This document shows positions 24,378 to 32,902 of a DNA stretch of 40,054 nucleotides, piece by piece. Under the pieces are notes generated by a model. The model saw only the letters and a program-made list of their open reading frames with translations. It was not told where the DNA came from and did no database searches. The stretch is taken from contig JAKSOL010000010.1 of the NCBI GenBank assembly GCA_024405635.1, forward strand, positions 66,128 to 106,181. Direction: 5' to 3'. The DNA is from Salinivirgaceae bacterium (GTDB lineage: Bacteria > Bacteroidota > Bacteroidia > Bacteroidales > SZUA-534). A program made the position numbers and the translations under genes. Position 1 is the stretch's first letter, and every line of letters starts with the position of its first letter.

Positions 24378-26240
24378 ATGAATTATCTTCAAGCTGAATC
24401 TATAACCAAATCGTACGGTGATTTGGTTCTTTACTCCGACTTAAATTTCAGCGTTGAAAAGGGGCAACGTGTAGCTATTGTTGCCAATAATGGAGCAGGA
24501 AAAACATCGTTACTTCGCATATTAGCTGGAGTTGATCAACCTGACACTGGCAATGTTATTATTCGTAACGACATTAGTTTAAGTTACCTTCCACAAGAAC
24601 CGTTTTTAAATGCCAATCTAACTGTATTGGAAGAGGTGTTTGCTTCGGCAAACCAAACGATGCTTGTTATAAAAGAATTTGAAGAAGCTTGCCTTTCTAG
24701 CGACACACAACGAATTGACAAAGCCACTCAAGCTATGGAAAATGCCAATGCTTGGGATTATGAAGTTAGGATAAAACAAACATTATCAAAACTCAATATC
24801 ACTAACTTTTCACAACCAATTAACGAGTTGTCTGGTGGGCAAAAAAAGCGATTGGCATTAGCTAAGGTGTTAATCAACGAACCTGATATTCTAATACTCG
24901 ATGAGCCTACCAATCACCTTGATTTGAATATGATTGAGTGGCTTGAAGATTTGCTTAACGCATCAAAAAGCACACTAATAATGGTCACTCACGATCGTTA
25001 TTTTCTTGACCGCGTTTGCAACATAATTTACGAGATTGATAATCGTCAAATTTTCAAATACAAAGGCAACTACTCATATTATCTTGAAAAACGCGAAGAA
25101 CGTATTACCAACCAAAATATTGAGATAGAAAAAGCGCGCCAGTTATACAAAAAGGAACTTGATTGGATAAACCGAATGCCTCAAGCTAGAGGTACAAAAG
25201 CCAAATACCGCATTGATGCTTTTGACGATATTAAAGCCAAGGCTTTTAGCGAAGTAAAACGTCAAAACTTACAAATTGACATGCAAGGTTCGCGACTTGG
25301 AAACAAGATTATCGACATTTTCAACATCAGCAAAAAATATGGAAATAAAGTGCTTCTAAATGATTTTAGCTACAAGTTTATGCGTGGCGAAAAAATTGGA
25401 ATAGTAGGAGCAAACGGTATCGGAAAATCAACCTTGCTAAATATAATAACTGGTGCAATAGAATACGATTCGGGACATATCGAAATAGGGTCAACACTAA
25501 ACATTGGTTACTACAAACAAGAGCATTTGCCTCTTAACGAAAACAAACGAGTAATTGAGATTATTCAAGAAATTGCCGATGATATTGACATGAACGATGG
25601 CCGTCATTTATCGCCAACACAATATCTCAACTACTTTATGTTTCCACACGACATGCACTACTCTCTTGTTAGCAAGTTGAGTGGCGGCGAGCGGAAACGA
25701 CTATACCTTATGACTGTGCTGATGCACAACCCTAACTTTTTGATTCTTGACGAGCCAACTAACGACATGGACATTCTGACACTCAATGTGTTAGAAGACT
25801 TTTTGCAACAATTTAATGGTTGCGTAATAATAGTTTCGCACGACCGATACTTTATGGACAAAGTTGTTGACCATTTGTTTGTGTTTGAGGGAGATGGCAA
25901 AATCAAAGATTTTCCAGGAAACTATACTCAATATAGAGAATGGCGCGCAGCAAAAGACGAAGCAGAAAAGCAGAAAAAAACCAGTAACATCAAACCTCAA
26001 AATGTAAAAGAGCGCTCAACTGAGAAGAAAAAAATGTCGTATAAAGAGACTAAAGAATTTGAACAATTGAGCACCGACATTGAAAAACTTGAAACCGAAA
26101 AAGCTGAAATAGAAAATTTGCTTTCAGGCGGTGAATCTGACGCTAAAAAAATAATGGAGTTATCTCAAAGGTTTGATTTGATTGTAAAAGAAATTGACTC
26201 AAAAACTGAGCGTTGGCTCGAGCTCAGCGAGCTTTGCTAA
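24378..26240 (+). CDS. ABC-F family ATPase (Uup-like)
   Basis: A 620-residue soluble protein with two ABC domains. Domain 1 has ANNGAGKTS (36-44), where the first Gly of the Walker A consensus is Ala, signature LSGGQKKR (151-158) and ILILDEP (171-177). Domain 2 has GANGIGKST (344-352), LSGGERKR (434-441) and FLILDEP (454-460), with the variant PTNDMD where PTNHLD is usual. PTNDxD in the second domain and a basic, charged C-terminal coiled-coil region (about 530-620) are typical of the Uup branch, whose tail binds nucleic acid. Uup members act on ribosomes or in DNA-replication tolerance. It lies 23 bp after the receiver gene and before an exported protein gene. Confidence 0.93.
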   Translation: MNYLQAESITKSYGDLVLYSDLNFSVEKGQRVAIVANNGAGKTSLLRILAGVDQPDTGNVIIRNDISLSYLPQEPFLNANLTVLEEVFASANQTMLVIKEFEEACLSSDTQRIDKATQAMENANAWDYEVRIKQTLSKLNITNFSQPINELSGGQKKRLALAKVLINEPDILILDEPTNHLDLNMIEWLEDLLNASKSTLIMVTHDRYFLDRVCNIIYEIDNRQIFKYKGNYSYYLEKREERITNQNIEIEKARQLYKKELDWINRMPQARGTKAKYRIDAFDDIKAKAFSEVKRQNLQIDMQGSRLGNKIIDIFNISKKYGNKVLLNDFSYKFMRGEKIGIVGANGIGKSTLLNIITGAIEYDSGHIEIGSTLNIGYYKQEHLPLNENKRVIEIIQEIADDIDMNDGRHLSPTQYLNYFMFPHDMHYSLVSKLSGGERKRLYLMTVLMHNPNFLILDEPTNDMDILTLNVLEDFLQQFNGCVIIVSHDRYFMDKVVDHLFVFEGDGKIKDFPGNYTQYREWRAAKDEAEKQKKTSNIKPQNVKERSTEKKKMSYKETKEFEQLSTDIEKLETEKAEIENLLSGGESDAKKIMELSQRFDLIVKEIDSKTERWLELSELC

Positions 26241-26263
26241 TAACTTAGCAAATTCTATTCATT

Positions 26264-27145
26264 ATGAAAAAGCCTACTTTTCTTTTATTGTTGCTAACCA
26301 TTTTGTTTTGTAATAGCTCCTTTTCCCAATTTCAAAACGATGATAAACTAACAATAAAATCGCCCCGAGAAGTTAGAGCCGGCAGCAATTTTCAAATCAC
26401 TTTTATAATTCAAAAGAACCAATACCATGGCAATGTTCGCTTGCAGATTGAAATTCCGCAAGGTTTTACAGTAACTGCAAAGAGCAACGACAACTCAATT
26501 TTCAGGTTTGAAGACCAACGTGCCATTTTTCAATGGACAAACTTACCTTCTGTTCAAGATGACGATATAAAAGTATCACTTCAAGTTTCATCTGACCAAT
26601 CAATGTTGGGATATTCAGTTTTTAGGCCATCAATTGTTGAAATAATAAACGGGGAAGCTATTCGCAACGATTTTACAGCTCACGCTATTATGATTACCGA
26701 ACCAGACAAATCGGCCTCTGAACTAAAAAAGAGTAATGCAAAAACGAACTACTCATTTGACGAAATTCAGAAAGAAGGATTATGCTGCATACGACAAGTT
26801 CCTTTTGACAATGATGGTGAGATAATTGTAAACATACTAGTTAGCAAAGGTCAAAACACTAACTATGGTAAGGTTCAAGAAAAAGTACCATACGGGTACA
26901 TAGCTTCAAACATTGATAGCAAAAACGGCATTTTTGTGTTCAATCAAACACAAAATTTGGTTAAGTATATGTGGATGAACATGCCAACTGACGAACAATT
27001 TATTATCAGTTACAAACTAACCCCCACTAACAATGTTCGCAAAGAACAAGCCTTTGTAATTCAAGGAGTTTTTTACTACACTGCCGACAACCAAACCAAA
27101 AGTGTAAACATTCAGGAACGAAGAATTGAACTAACACAAGAATAA
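26264..27145 (+). CDS. Exported two-repeat protein coupled to endonuclease III
   Basis: A 293-residue secreted protein (signal peptide 1-21, ending SSFSQ). It has an internal duplication. Residues about 58-108 (RLQIEIPQGFTVTAKSND, IFRFEDQRAIFQWTNLP, IKVSLQVS) align with about 203-255 (KVQEKVPYGYIASNIDSKN, IFVFNQTQNLVKYMWMNMP, FIISYKLTP). Each unit looks like a beta-sandwich of the kind found in Bacteroidetes envelope proteins (DUF11-like or Ig-like). A charged linker joins them. Its stop overlaps the ATG of nth (TAATG). I do not recognise a named family, and a link to DNA repair is unlikely; the overlap may only reflect compact gene packing. Confidence 0.8.
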   Translation: MKKPTFLLLLLTILFCNSSFSQFQNDDKLTIKSPREVRAGSNFQITFIIQKNQYHGNVRLQIEIPQGFTVTAKSNDNSIFRFEDQRAIFQWTNLPSVQDDDIKVSLQVSSDQSMLGYSVFRPSIVEIINGEAIRNDFTAHAIMITEPDKSASELKKSNAKTNYSFDEIQKEGLCCIRQVPFDNDGEIIVNILVSKGQNTNYGKVQEKVPYGYIASNIDSKNGIFVFNQTQNLVKYMWMNMPTDEQFIISYKLTPTNNVRKEQAFVIQGVFYYTADNQTKSVNIQERRIELTQE

Positions 27146-27792
27146 TGCAGCGCACCGAACGATATAAGCAAGTTATTAAATGGTTTGAACTTAATATGCC
27201 GGTTGCGGAGACCGAACTCAACTACGCAAATGCTTTTCAGTTACTTGTAGCTGTAATTCTTTCGGCTCAATGTACCGACAAGAGAGTAAATATGATTACT
27301 CCAAAACTATTTGAAAAACTACCCGATGCACAAGCCATGGCAAACGCAACTATCGACGAGATTTTTGAACTAATTCGTAGTTGCTCATATCCAAACAACA
27401 AGGCAAAACATTTAAGTGCTATGGCTAAAATGCTTATAAACGATTTTAACGGCGAAGTTCCAAGTGACATAAACGAACTTCAAAAATTACCGGGAGTTGG
27501 ACGAAAAACAGCAAACGTTGTAGCTTCGGTCCACTTCAATATTCCAGCCATTGCTGTTGATACTCATGTATTTAGGGTTTCTGCCCGATTAGGATTAACT
27601 GTCAATGCAAAAACTCCACTTGCAAGCGAAACTCAACTAAAAAAATATATTCCAAAAGACATTTGGGCTATAGCGCATCATTGGCTAATATTGCACGGTC
27701 GTTACGTTTGTGTGGCACGAAAACCCAAATGTAATACTTGCGGACTATCAAACTATTGCGCTTATTTTGAGCAAAACAAAAATGAAGAATAA
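27145..27792 (+). CDS. nth: Endonuclease III (DNA glycosylase/AP lyase)
   Basis: A 215-residue HhH-GPD base-excision enzyme of typical length, which removes oxidised pyrimidines and nicks abasic sites. The helix-hairpin-helix and catalytic Lys are in LPGVGRKTANVV (K121), and the catalytic Asp is D139 (AVDTHVFRV). The C-terminal 4Fe-4S loop is complete: C189, C196, C199 and C205 with the standard 6-2-5 spacing. It overlaps the exported-protein gene upstream by one base and the small lipoprotein gene downstream by 11 bp. Confidence 0.98.
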   Translation: MQRTERYKQVIKWFELNMPVAETELNYANAFQLLVAVILSAQCTDKRVNMITPKLFEKLPDAQAMANATIDEIFELIRSCSYPNNKAKHLSAMAKMLINDFNGEVPSDINELQKLPGVGRKTANVVASVHFNIPAIAVDTHVFRVSARLGLTVNAKTPLASETQLKKYIPKDIWAIAHHWLILHGRYVCVARKPKCNTCGLSNYCAYFEQNKNEE

Positions 27793-27934
27793 ATTAACCA
27801 CCATACTTATTATCATCGCAACAACCTTTGTTACAAGCAGTTGTGTTTCTCAAAAAAAAGCACATGGCTATGCCCCATGTAATTGCGAGGTTATTGATAA
27901 TCAAAGCGAGCGAGTTCCTTACACTCAACGATAG
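27782..27934 (+). CDS. 50-residue lipoprotein overlapping nth
   Basis: Its ATG lies inside the last codons of nth. The product MKNKLTTILIIIATTFVTSSC has a clear lipobox (TSSC, Cys21), followed by only 29 residues, with a CNCEV motif near the middle and a polar tail (RVPYTQR). It is short but has a textbook lipoprotein signal and is arranged for translational coupling. The function is unknown. Its stop lies 2 bp from the stop of the convergent hydrolase gene. Confidence 0.7.
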   Translation: MKNKLTTILIIIATTFVTSSCVSQKKAHGYAPCNCEVIDNQSERVPYTQR

Positions 27935-27936
27935 AA

Positions 27937-29265
27937 CTACAATTTAATTGAATTGAAAAATTCAAAGATTATTTGTGCAATTTCGTCTTTTCTGAAACCT
28001 ATCAAATCTGAATGACCAGTTTTAGTCAGTTTCTTAAACTGAAATCCACGTTTATTCAAATCGCTGTGTTCAGTTTCAGACAGTTGTGATACTGCATCAA
28101 AATCGCCCTCAATTATTAACGACGGGCAGTTGAAATTGAATGTTTTATTTGCAGTTATAGCCCCCAAACCAACTGGCGAAAACCATGTATTTACAACGTT
28201 GAGCATTTCACAACAACTTGATGAAACTGCGTTTTGCGACAAATAACGTTTTGCAACCACATCGCCCAACAATATGTTTTTTGAATACACACTACAAAAC
28301 TTGCTATAATCAACTTTAATTGAATTCCAATCACCATTCTCTATCTGGTTACAAAAATCAACAAGTTGATTCATATCATTATAAGTATATAATTTTGAGA
28401 AGATGTAAAGCAAGAAACGAACACGGTTAAATCCTTGTTTTTCAGCATCATCAACTTTTGATTGTAAATACTTCAATGGATTTACTTTAGTGGCATTAAA
28501 CTCACTTTTTGCAATTCGCAACCCTATGTTTTCAATCTCATTTTCTGAAATACAAAAGTCGTTCAGTTTGCGAGGAGCAATAAGCACATTAGCCGCTAAT
28601 TTATTAGGAAACAACTCGTTATACCGTTGAGCAATCATTGCGCCATAGCTAAAAGCCACCACACAAATACGTTCTGCGCCAATGTTGCGTCGCACATCTT
28701 CAATGTCTTGTACAACCTCATCAATAGTATATCCCGACACATTTATCTGATTTGACTGCCATTGTTTTTGTTGATTGTTATATGCCTGGGCTACTTTTAA
28801 AGCAAAATTATCAATCGAAATATCGGTGGAATTAAACACCGAAATCATATCAGGACAACTAAGTTTTGTTGTGCCATCAACTCCCCTATATCCCACCATC
28901 ACTAGTTGATGATGATAAGCTAATGTGTCAAAAAAAAGATTTGTACTAATATTTGTTTCACCAGGCCCCCCCCCGAGAATAAAAACAGGAACTCCACAAT
29001 CAAAGTCCAAAGATTGTGTACGAACTACAGGTATTGAAATAAGTTTTGAATTTTTTGCCTGGCGCATTTCGCAAGCAACCAATGTACCATATTGAGCATC
29101 AATACCATTAAAAACTCCCTTATTCCACTCAACTTGACCAGATTTGCCAATAGCAACAACTTTTTGGCTTTCAGGATTATAAACCTGAGCAAAACAAGGA
29201 CAAAAAAAAAGGCTCACAAACCATAATAATATCAAGTTTGTGAGCCTCATTTTATATAAAGTCAT
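27937..29265 (-). CDS. Exported alpha/beta hydrolase, prolyl-aminopeptidase-like
   Basis: Up to 442 residues with a signal peptide (MRLTNLILLWFVSLFFCPCFA). The ATG five codons further in, at 29250, is an equally likely start; the first ATG follows the upstream stop codon directly (TAAATG). The oxyanion-loop motif is GGGPG (98-102). The nucleophile elbow is AFSYG (Ser206), with Ala in place of the usual first Gly. Asp390 in EGDFDAVSQ and His418 in KTGHSDLIGF complete the triad. A helical cap lies between about 215 and 330. The proline-iminopeptidase/tripeptidyl-aminopeptidase branch of the fold fits best, and the enzyme should act in the periplasm on small peptides or esters. The three Gly codons of GGGPG are GGG GGG GGG, a G9 tract unusual in this genome and slippage-prone. 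Confidence 0.85.
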   Translation of the reverse strand: MTLYKMRLTNLILLWFVSLFFCPCFAQVYNPESQKVVAIGKSGQVEWNKGVFNGIDAQYGTLVACEMRQAKNSKLISIPVVRTQSLDFDCGVPVFILGGGPGETNISTNLFFDTLAYHHQLVMVGYRGVDGTTKLSCPDMISVFNSTDISIDNFALKVAQAYNNQQKQWQSNQINVSGYTIDEVVQDIEDVRRNIGAERICVVAFSYGAMIAQRYNELFPNKLAANVLIAPRKLNDFCISENEIENIGLRIAKSEFNATKVNPLKYLQSKVDDAEKQGFNRVRFLLYIFSKLYTYNDMNQLVDFCNQIENGDWNSIKVDYSKFCSVYSKNILLGDVVAKRYLSQNAVSSSCCEMLNVVNTWFSPVGLGAITANKTFNFNCPSLIIEGDFDAVSQLSETEHSDLNKRGFQFKKLTKTGHSDLIGFRKDEIAQIIFEFFNSIKL

Positions 29266-29640
29266 TTAGTAGGCTATCAATTCAAAATCAACATCAACAA
29301 GGTCTTGATATGAATCGCCAGCATCTGACATATCTTCATCTCCGTCCATATAATACCATTTAACAAGGACTTTTTTTCCTGCATTTTTTGCTTCTTGAAA
29401 ATGCTCTAGTATGTCCAAAATTTGCTTTGACGATGCAGAATTAAAATAAATCATACGAAATTCTACAACTGTTTCATCGTTAGCATCTTTTGCATATTCC
29501 GAAATCCAATCAAGAATTGGTCGGTAAAATGATTTAACATCCTCTGGCAACGATTTTCCAGAAAATTTAAACTCGCCAGTATTTTTATCAAGCAACACTT
29601 CTGGACTTTCATCGGTTCCAGTCAGTTTCAATTGGTCCAT
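29266..29640 (-). CDS. SiaC-family regulatory phosphoprotein (DUF1987)
   Basis: A 124-residue cytoplasmic protein. It has the DUF1987 pattern: an N-terminal TDESPEVLLDKNTGEFKFSG, SLPEDVKSFYRPILDWI, and YFNSASSKQIL around the presumed phosphorylation site (Ser68/Ser70/Ser71, at the place of Thr68 in P. aeruginosa SiaC). It ends in an acidic tail. SiaC is phosphorylated by SiaB and dephosphorylated by the PP2C phosphatase SiaA, and it activates the diguanylate cyclase SiaD in Pseudomonas. None of those partners is in the window. Its stop codon abuts the ATG of the hydrolase gene. Confidence 0.88.
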   Translation of the reverse strand: MDQLKLTGTDESPEVLLDKNTGEFKFSGKSLPEDVKSFYRPILDWISEYAKDANDETVVEFRMIYFNSASSKQILDILEHFQEAKNAGKKVLVKWYYMDGDEDMSDAGDSYQDLVDVDFELIAY

Positions 29641-29763
29641 AATTCAGATTGTTTTATGCAAAACTAACATTTGAAAGTAACATAACAAGTGTATTTTATA
29701 TTTTTTGGTCAAAACAATTATTCAAAACACAACAAACGCATTTAACCTTATACACAATTATAA

Positions 29764-31851
29764 TTATACGCATCCCCACAATTTGCGCAAAAACCACTCA
29801 ACAGCCAACAAGAGTAAAATCAACCCCAACAACCATGTTTGACTAATGATTGGACTATTTGTAATTACAGAACTACTTGTGGTTACAATATTGTTGTTTG
29901 ATTCTATTGCTTGCTGAATAAATTCAATGCTATCGACAGAAAACATTTTTCCTCCACTTTCGGTTGAAAGTTGAAACAATAGATTGTGGTTTGCTTGCAA
30001 ATTTCCCATTTCAACCAATTCGTCAACAACCACAAACTTTCCACGTCGCACCAATTGTTCTGTTCCAATTTTAGCAGTGGCTACATACTTGTACTCGCCC
30101 GCCTGCTTGCGCCCTGCATTCAAATGAAAACCATTGTCGGTTGCTACAAATTCAGTTGTTAACACAACCCCATCATTATCAATTATTTGCATATCAATTT
30201 GAGCATCACTCACAGGTTCAAACGATTGGTTTAATAATTGAGCATCAGCAACTACATTAGCAAAGGTTGTGTATTGAGTTGCTATATTTAACGAGAAACG
30301 TTCCTTTTGGTCACGATTGCACAAATATTGTAACAATTTGCTTATCAGTTCGTTAGTTGCATCATGGTTTGCCGATTTAGAGAATTCTTCAAGTCGCCAA
30401 CGCCACATGCCCTCTCCTGCTATAACTCCAATTTTTTGATTAGCCGATTGTTGCAACCACACAAGTGGTCTTTTTGTTTGTACACCAGAAATTTTTTGAT
30501 AAAAAAGCACCTGATTATCTGGCACTTCGGCATAATTACCATAAGGTACATGCAAAGGTGGAAGTACATCGGTTTGATAGGATTCAAAACCTACGTTAAA
30601 CCAATTGAAATATGTATTCTGCACAGGAAAAGCATTGTCATATTCTTTTCTAATTTGCTGAATATCAACACCTAAATTTAATTTAGACAATTGTGCAACA
30701 TCGGTCAAATCGCCGATTATAAGCAAAATGGGGATATTGGTATTTTTAGTTTGATTTATTATTGACTCAATATTGAATTTAGCAGAAGGCAATTGGTGCA
30801 GCACAACCAACGAATAATCGGTTATTGGTAATGGAATTTTGTTAGGGTTAGTAACTGTAATATTAAAACGTTGCGACTTGCGCATTGCTTGAACAAACGC
30901 CGAGGCGTCGGGATGTGGGCCACTCTGCAAAAACAAAACATTTTGCACTTCGTTTTTTACATCTATCACAACATGACGTTTGTTATTAGCCACGTTTACA
31001 TCAACACTTGGAGTGTCAACTGCTATTGTGTAATGATGCACTCCTAATTCCGCTGTTTTGGTTTGAAAGACAACTTTGCTAAATGAGTTATTTTGCGACA
31101 CATTAACTAACTGTTTTGCAATCTGTTGTCCGTTTTCAAACAATCTAACAGCATAATTGCGCATGGGTACATTGTGCCATTTTACACCAACTGAAATTGG
31201 AAACGACACGTCTTGAAAACATACACGATTGTAATCGAGTGTTGCTATTGCAATATCAGATTGGGGAGTTGTATCGCCCAACGCAATTGTATAAATAGGA
31301 TACGCGATTGTTTGAGATGCCAGCATTGGATCGGCGCCTTGGTTTACAATACCATCGGTTGCAACAATTAAAGCCCCTACATTTTGTCCATAATAGTTTG
31401 ATTGTATCCACTCAAAAAGGTTAGCAAAATTGGTGCTAGTATGATTGAATTTATTTAAAGCATCTACCTCTACCCTATCACCAAAAGCTACTTTTTTTAC
31501 TTCATACTTTTTCGATAAAGCATCAACACTTTCTTCTATTTTATTGAAAACCAAATTTTTATAAACAGAAGAATCAGAAGTTGCTAAAACTGACTGCGAA
31601 TTATCTTGTGCATAAATAATTATTGGATGATGCTGAATGTTTGAACGTTTTTTAAAAGAGAAACCAAGTAACAACAACACCACCATTAAGAATGTCAACA
31701 ACCGGCAGACTGAAAGTACAATACGCTGATTTTTATTAAGTTGAGCAACAGAAACGCCTCTCCAATACTCAAACCATATTGCCAAAACAACCACCACACT
31801 AGCAATTACTGCCAGCGCTATTGAAAAACCAAAACCGATTTGAAGAATCAT
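29764..31851 (-). CDS. VWA-domain membrane protein
   Basis: A 695-residue protein from the ATG at 31851. Two N-terminal TM helices (about 5-27 and 44-64) are separated by EYWRGVSVAQLNKNQR. A VWA-type domain then begins, with MIDAS motif DNSQS (83-87) and ATDGIVNQG. A long extracytoplasmic part with Ig-like segments follows, and a C-terminal TM near TWLLGLILLLLAVEWFLRKLWG. This layout matches a large Bacteroidetes family of VWA membrane proteins of unknown role that sit near Bat or chaperone systems. The frame is open 32 codons further up (to 31947), where it would overlap fabG, but the start at 31851 gives the N-terminus expected for the family. Confidence 0.82.
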   Translation of the reverse strand: MILQIGFGFSIALAVIASVVVVLAIWFEYWRGVSVAQLNKNQRIVLSVCRLLTFLMVVLLLLGFSFKKRSNIQHHPIIIYAQDNSQSVLATSDSSVYKNLVFNKIEESVDALSKKYEVKKVAFGDRVEVDALNKFNHTSTNFANLFEWIQSNYYGQNVGALIVATDGIVNQGADPMLASQTIAYPIYTIALGDTTPQSDIAIATLDYNRVCFQDVSFPISVGVKWHNVPMRNYAVRLFENGQQIAKQLVNVSQNNSFSKVVFQTKTAELGVHHYTIAVDTPSVDVNVANNKRHVVIDVKNEVQNVLFLQSGPHPDASAFVQAMRKSQRFNITVTNPNKIPLPITDYSLVVLHQLPSAKFNIESIINQTKNTNIPILLIIGDLTDVAQLSKLNLGVDIQQIRKEYDNAFPVQNTYFNWFNVGFESYQTDVLPPLHVPYGNYAEVPDNQVLFYQKISGVQTKRPLVWLQQSANQKIGVIAGEGMWRWRLEEFSKSANHDATNELISKLLQYLCNRDQKERFSLNIATQYTTFANVVADAQLLNQSFEPVSDAQIDMQIIDNDGVVLTTEFVATDNGFHLNAGRKQAGEYKYVATAKIGTEQLVRRGKFVVVDELVEMGNLQANHNLLFQLSTESGGKMFSVDSIEFIQQAIESNNNIVTTSSSVITNSPIISQTWLLGLILLLLAVEWFLRKLWGCV

Positions 31852-31925
31852 ATAAAAAAAAATTTGGCTAATAAACACAAAAAGGTTTATCAGCCAAAAT
31901 GTAAAAAGTAACAACGGAACAATTA

Positions 31926-32672
31926 TTACATATTCATGCCGCCACAAACATGCAACACTTGTCCAGTAACATAAGCTGACATTTCGCTAGCCAAGAATGA
32001 GCAAACATTTGCAACATCCTTAGGTTTACCACCTCTACGCAATGGAATATTTGCAGCCCAAGCAGCACGAACCTCCTCTGGTAAAGCAGCTGTCATATCG
32101 GTTTCAATAAAACCAGGAGCAATTGCATTGCAACGAATGCCACGAACACCCAATTCTTTTGCAGCCGACTTGGTGAAGCCAATAATACCAGCTTTTGATG
32201 CTGAATAGTTGCATTGATTAGCATTGCCAGAAACACCAACAACGGAGCTCATGTTGATAATACTACCTTCAGCTTGTTTCCACATAATAGGTTGAACTGC
32301 TTTTGTCATGCAGAATACCGATTTTAAGTTTACTGTAAGTACTTGATCCCATTGCTCTTCAGTCATACGTTTCAATGCAACATCGCGAGTGATACCTGCA
32401 TTGTTTACCAAAACATCAATACGACCAAATGTTGCAACAACATCTTTCACTAGTTCAAGCGATGCTTCAACATTTGATGCATCAGTTGCATAAAATTTAG
32501 CCTTAGTACCAGCTGCATTCAATTCATCTTCAAATTGTTTTACTGCATCTGTAATGTTTGTGCAAGTAAGAGCCAATTGAGCACCTTCAGCAGCAAATTT
32601 TTGAGCCACAGCCTTGCCAATTCCACGCGATGCTCCTGTAATAAGAGCAACTTTTCCTTCTAATAATTTCAT
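31926..32672 (-). CDS. fabG: 3-oxoacyl-[acyl-carrier-protein] reductase
   Basis: A 248-residue classical SDR. It has TGASRGIG (12-19), NNAG (90-93), catalytic S143 in NMSSVVGVSGNANQ, and Y156/K160 in NYSASK. The full block SSVVG..GN..Q.NY.A.K and the ending YVTGQVLHVCGGMNM are the FabG type, so it probably performs the NADPH-dependent reduction step of fatty-acid elongation. The ATG at 32672 is preferred; the frame also contains an upstream TTG at 32678. It is the first gene of the minus-strand run leading to the VWA protein gene. Confidence 0.95.
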   Translation of the reverse strand: MKLLEGKVALITGASRGIGKAVAQKFAAEGAQLALTCTNITDAVKQFEDELNAAGTKAKFYATDASNVEASLELVKDVVATFGRIDVLVNNAGITRDVALKRMTEEQWDQVLTVNLKSVFCMTKAVQPIMWKQAEGSIINMSSVVGVSGNANQCNYSASKAGIIGFTKSAAKELGVRGIRCNAIAPGFIETDMTAALPEEVRAAWAANIPLRRGGKPKDVANVCSFLASEMSAYVTGQVLHVCGGMNM

Positions 32673-32833
32673 AATCAAGTTTTTAATTATCTAAATGTTA
32701 TTCGGTTTCTTTTTTTTAATTGTACAAAGCAAAATTCGTGCCTTGTATGTCTTATTAAAAAAAATGAACTAACACATACACAATATCGTAATTAAACTAA
32801 CGTAGTTATAAGCAAAAACGGATTATTATTTTT

Positions 32834-32863
32834 ATTGCAGTTCAATTAAATGTTATAGTTTTG
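32834..32863 (+). promoter_or_regulatory. Promoter of the outer-membrane protein gene
   Basis: TAGTTTTG at 32856-32863 matches TAnnTTTG. ATTG at 32834-32837, 18 bp upstream, is a plausible -33 box. The ATG follows at 32903, leaving a leader of about 35 nt. The rest of the 224-bp divergent gap to fabG is A/T-rich with no other clear element. Confidence 0.5.
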
Positions 32864-32902
32864 TCGAACTTTTTGAAAATACCACAACAATACACATAAC
32901 AA

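Noticed and set aside
28920..29000. Frameshift in the hydrolase gene at the G9 tract
   Set aside because: The frame is intact in this copy: the signal peptide, GGGPG, Ser206 and the Asp/His triad are all in one frame. Only the potential for slippage is reported.
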